DNA of 15,450 bases from Opitutia bacterium UBA7441 (GTDB lineage: Bacteria > Verrucomicrobiota > Verrucomicrobiia > Opitutales > Coraliomargaritaceae). The stretch is taken from contig DLQD01000036.1 in NCBI GenBank assembly GCA_002480015.1, positions 1 through 15,450 of the forward strand, in the 5' to 3' direction. The position numbers and the translations under genes were made by a program. A model generated the notes under the pieces. The model ran no database searches. It saw only the letters and a program-made list of their open reading frames with translations, and had not been told where the DNA came from. Below are positions 13,532-15,450 of this stretch, piece after piece. Each line of letters begins with the position of its first letter. Position 1 is the stretch's first letter.

Positions 13532-14419
13532 ATGCGTCTAATGTCCCTATGCAGCATTTGGCTTGAAGCCACACGACCCAAAACACTACCTGCGGCGGTC
13601 GCTCCCGTGCTTTTGGGGACGGCGATGGCCTATCATGCGGGGGCATGGCACGGCCTGCCGGCGATGCTTTGCCTTACCTTCGCTTTGCTGGTGCAGATCG
13701 GAACCAATTTCGCCAATGACTATCTGGATGGAGTGAAAGGTACGGATACGGAGGCGCGCATCGGGCCGCGCCGGGCAGTAGCGGGCGGGCTGATTAAGGC
13801 AGCAACCATGAAGTGGGCTGCCTTAGGGGTGCTCGCCTGCGCATTTAGCCTGGGGCTGAGCCTCATCGTCTTCGGAGGGTGGTGGCTCCTCGCTATCGGT
13901 ATGTCCAGCGTGCTCTGCGCGTGGATCTACACCGGCGGCCCTTATCCTTTAGCGTATAACGGCCTGGGTGACGTCTTTGTGGTTCTATTCTTTGGCCTCA
14001 TTGCTGTGGGCTGCACGTTCTATGTGCAGACAGGTTACATGACGCTGGATGTCGTTTTACTCGGCCTAGCCTGCGGCTTGGCTGTGAATAACATACTTGT
14101 GGTCAACAATTACCGCGACATCGACGAGGATCGCCAAGCGGGGAAGCGGACATTGGTCGTACTATTCGGTCGCCGCTGGGCACTGGCGCAATACGCAGTA
14201 TCGCTTATCATCGCGTGCGGCGTCTTAATTTGGTTGTTCTTTCAAGGCTATGGAGGCTTTGTTTTGTTAGGCACGGTGCCACTATTGGGGGGACTTTTAC
14301 TTCTTAGGAAGCTACAATCCGCGCAAAGCGCCGAAGCGTATTTATCCTCTCTAAAGGTGGCTTCTTTGATTGTCGTGGCTTACTCTACCTTGTCAGCGCT
14401 TGGCTTGTGGATCGGTTAG
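13532..14419 (+). CDS. menA: 1,4-dihydroxy-2-naphthoate polyprenyltransferase (MenA)
   Basis: This 295-residue UbiA-superfamily membrane enzyme attaches the polyprenyl tail to 1,4-dihydroxy-2-naphthoate, the membrane-bound step of menaquinone synthesis. The opening SIWLEATRPKTLPAAVAPVLLG is typical of MenA. The first Mg-diphosphate motif NFANDYLDGVKGTD (59-72) and the second VNNYRDIDEDRQAGKRT (191-207) are both intact. GPRRAVAGG (79-87) follows the first motif as in the family. About eight or nine hydrophobic helices span the rest (for example WWLLAIGMSSVLCAWIY and GGFVLLGTVPLLGGLLLL). The start is 13532 or the nearby ATG at 13541; neither has a Shine-Dalgarno site. No other men genes are in the window. 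It implies that the host uses menaquinone for respiration. It converges with the DksA-like gene across 162 bp. Confidence 0.95.
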   Translation: MRLMSLCSIWLEATRPKTLPAAVAPVLLGTAMAYHAGAWHGLPAMLCLTFALLVQIGTNFANDYLDGVKGTDTEARIGPRRAVAGGLIKAATMKWAALGVLACAFSLGLSLIVFGGWWLLAIGMSSVLCAWIYTGGPYPLAYNGLGDVFVVLFFGLIAVGCTFYVQTGYMTLDVVLLGLACGLAVNNILVVNNYRDIDEDRQAGKRTLVVLFGRRWALAQYAVSLIIACGVLIWLFFQGYGGFVLLGTVPLLGGLLLLRKLQSAQSAEAYLSSLKVASLIVVAYSTLSALGLWIG

Positions 14420-14436
14420 ATTTGATGGCTTAGATT

Positions 14437-14459
14437 TCACTGGCTGATCCTGTCAGTGA
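14437..14459. other. Weak hairpin in the convergent menA / DksA-like gap
   Basis: TCACTG (14437-14442) and CAGTGA (14454-14459) form a 6-bp stem with an 11-nt loop, 18 bases after the menA stop. A second weak pair, CTCTA (14505-14509) with TAGAG (14520-14524), follows. Neither has a T-tract. One of them may help end transcription, but a clear terminator is missing in this 162-bp gap. Confidence 0.25.
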
Positions 14460-14581
14460 GGTCCTCAGCTTCCACTCACTCCGTTTAGCCCAGTCTCGGT
14501 TGTTCTCTAGAAGCTAGTTTAGAGTGGCATGTGTTGAATCCTCGAACGGAGCCAATGGACTGGCCAGCATTCGCTGTCCTC

Positions 14582-15450
14582 TTAATCCTCGTCGTCGCTG
14601 GACTCGAGTTTGGGTGCGTCCGTGGCATCACCGAAAATTCCCATAGCTACGCTACGGTTATGCTTTCGGTGTTGATTTTTCTCATGCTCGGCTTGGCCTT
14701 CTACGGAGTAGCGTGCAAAGGGCACAGCCGTGAGCCTAGCGGCAGGAATTTGTTTGCCAGTGATTTCACAGGCACCATAGCTGCCATTTTTAATACGTAG
14801 AATCGCTTCCTCGATTTCGTTGAGGGCATCCTGCTCATTGGCAACTAAGCTGAGGGCAAAGTCGCGGTCGAAGGTGTCCGTGCCGGCATCTGCCTGATGG
14901 CTGCTGTAGTTGGAAAGGTCGCCAGAGTCATCGCGTGATGAGTGTTTCAGGGTCTCCGAAGTATGGAGGCTGATCTCATCACTGACATGGGTACGCAACT
15001 CGATGAGGAGATTGTAATATTTTTTCCATTTCTTGGGTATTTCGCTGTCCCCGAGTTCGATCTTCTTTTTCTTATCGGAGGGGTTAAAGCCCAAGATGTC
15101 CGCTAGGGAGGCTGCTCCGAGGACGCGTTTTTCGACGGGGGCATCTTCGACCAGTGCTTTTTTTGCTGGTTGAGCTTTGGGTTTAGCGAGAGCTTTCTTA
15201 GATGCGGTGGCTTCCGATGTAGAGCGGTTCGATTTTTTCGAGGCCATCAGCTCTTCGATGTCATCGATCGAAAATACGATCGGGCTTGATTTTTTATCAG
15301 CGACGACACCCGTGCGAGAAACGATGGCTTTCTTTAAGGGGCTAATCTTCTTCTCGGATGCGGTTGGCCTAGGTGCTGCCTTCTTCGGAGCACTTGTCTT
15401 CTTAGCTACAGTTTTTTTAGTGGTGGCCTTCTTCGTAGCTTTCTTAGTGG
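14582..15450 (-). CDS. TraR/DksA-family protein with histone-H1-like N-terminal extension (partial, runs off right edge)
   Basis: The C-terminal part is a DksA/TraR-like coiled-coil and finger: SRDDSGDLSNYSSHQADAGT, FDRDFALSLVANEQDALNEI and IKNGSYGACEITGKQIPAARL. DksA proteins enter the RNA polymerase secondary channel and tune promoters with ppGpp. The usual four zinc cysteines are reduced to one: the finger reads CEIT and YSVEG where C4 members have CxxC pairs. An ATG at 15247 would give 221 residues, but the frame stays open to the window edge. It encodes SPIVFSIDDIEEL just before that ATG and, further upstream, a tail rich in KKA, KKT and APKKAA units over about 35 codons (15340-15450). 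I therefore treat the real start as lying outside the window. The basic tail resembles histone-H1-like bacterial tails and suggests DNA or RNA contact; this is inference. It converges on menA. Confidence 0.88.
   Translation of the reverse strand, partial: TKKATKKATTKKTVAKKTSAPKKAAPRPTASEKKISPLKKAIVSRTGVVADKKSSPIVFSIDDIEELMASKKSNRSTSEATASKKALAKPKAQPAKKALVEDAPVEKRVLGAASLADILGFNPSDKKKKIELGDSEIPKKWKKYYNLLIELRTHVSDEISLHTSETLKHSSRDDSGDLSNYSSHQADAGTDTFDRDFALSLVANEQDALNEIEEAILRIKNGSYGACEITGKQIPAARLTAVPFARYSVEGQAEHEKNQHRKHNRSVAMGIFGDATDAPKLESSDDED

Noticed and set aside
14531..14800. 89-codon plus-strand open frame in the convergent gap
   Set aside because: Most of it is antisense to the conserved finger region of the DksA-like gene, and its hydrophobic look comes from that opposite strand.
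1..15450. CRISPR array, prophage or transposon
   Set aside because: I saw no regularly spaced repeats, integrase, transposase or phage structural motifs on either strand.

Overview
The window looks like a chromosomal housekeeping segment of a Verrucomicrobiota bacterium, probably of the Opitutia/Puniceicoccales (Coraliomargarita-like) lineage. This placement is inferred from three things: a pseudopilin with a C-terminal H-x-DG-type motif, a TraR/DksA protein with a degenerate zinc finger and a lysine-rich tail, and the scarcity of Shine-Dalgarno sites. The DNA is moderately GC-rich. There is no phage, insertion sequence, CRISPR array, rRNA or tRNA that I can support.

Left part (1-5336, all minus strand). 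The 5' end of an elongation factor G gene (fusA2-like) runs off the left edge. Upstream of it are a 101-residue TPR protein and then an apparent operon read right to left: an FAD-dependent oxidoreductase, a DinG/Rad3-type iron-sulfur helicase coupled to it by an ATGA overlap, and a PP2C phosphatase 25 bp further on. The gap between the phosphatase and the TPR gene holds an unusually symmetric 86-nt hairpin element.

Middle part (5427-9321, plus strand). Four tightly packed genes (acylphosphatase, ABC ATPase, ABC-2 type permease, membrane-anchored TPR protein) form one module. Two junctions are translationally coupled and carry strong Shine-Dalgarno sequences. A stretch with a run of ten C follows, then an inositol-monophosphatase-family enzyme. 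A 257-bp gap after it carries two matching small hairpins with a compensatory base-pair change.

Right part (9579-15450). On the minus strand are a regulated family II (Mn-dependent) pyrophosphatase with a CBS-DRTGG-CBS insert and an orphan type IV pilin-like protein, separated by a strong terminator. A structured region of about 370 bp with no recognised gene leads to a 57-residue small protein with its own terminator. A DUF4126 membrane protein and the menaquinone-pathway prenyltransferase MenA follow on the plus strand. Converging on menA is a TraR/DksA-family protein whose reading frame continues past the right edge through a histone-H1-like Lys/Ala/Thr-rich extension.

No clear new defence or mobile system is present. 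The items most worth follow-up are the palindromic intergenic elements, the 57-residue gene, the ABC/TPR module and the H1-tailed DksA-like protein.
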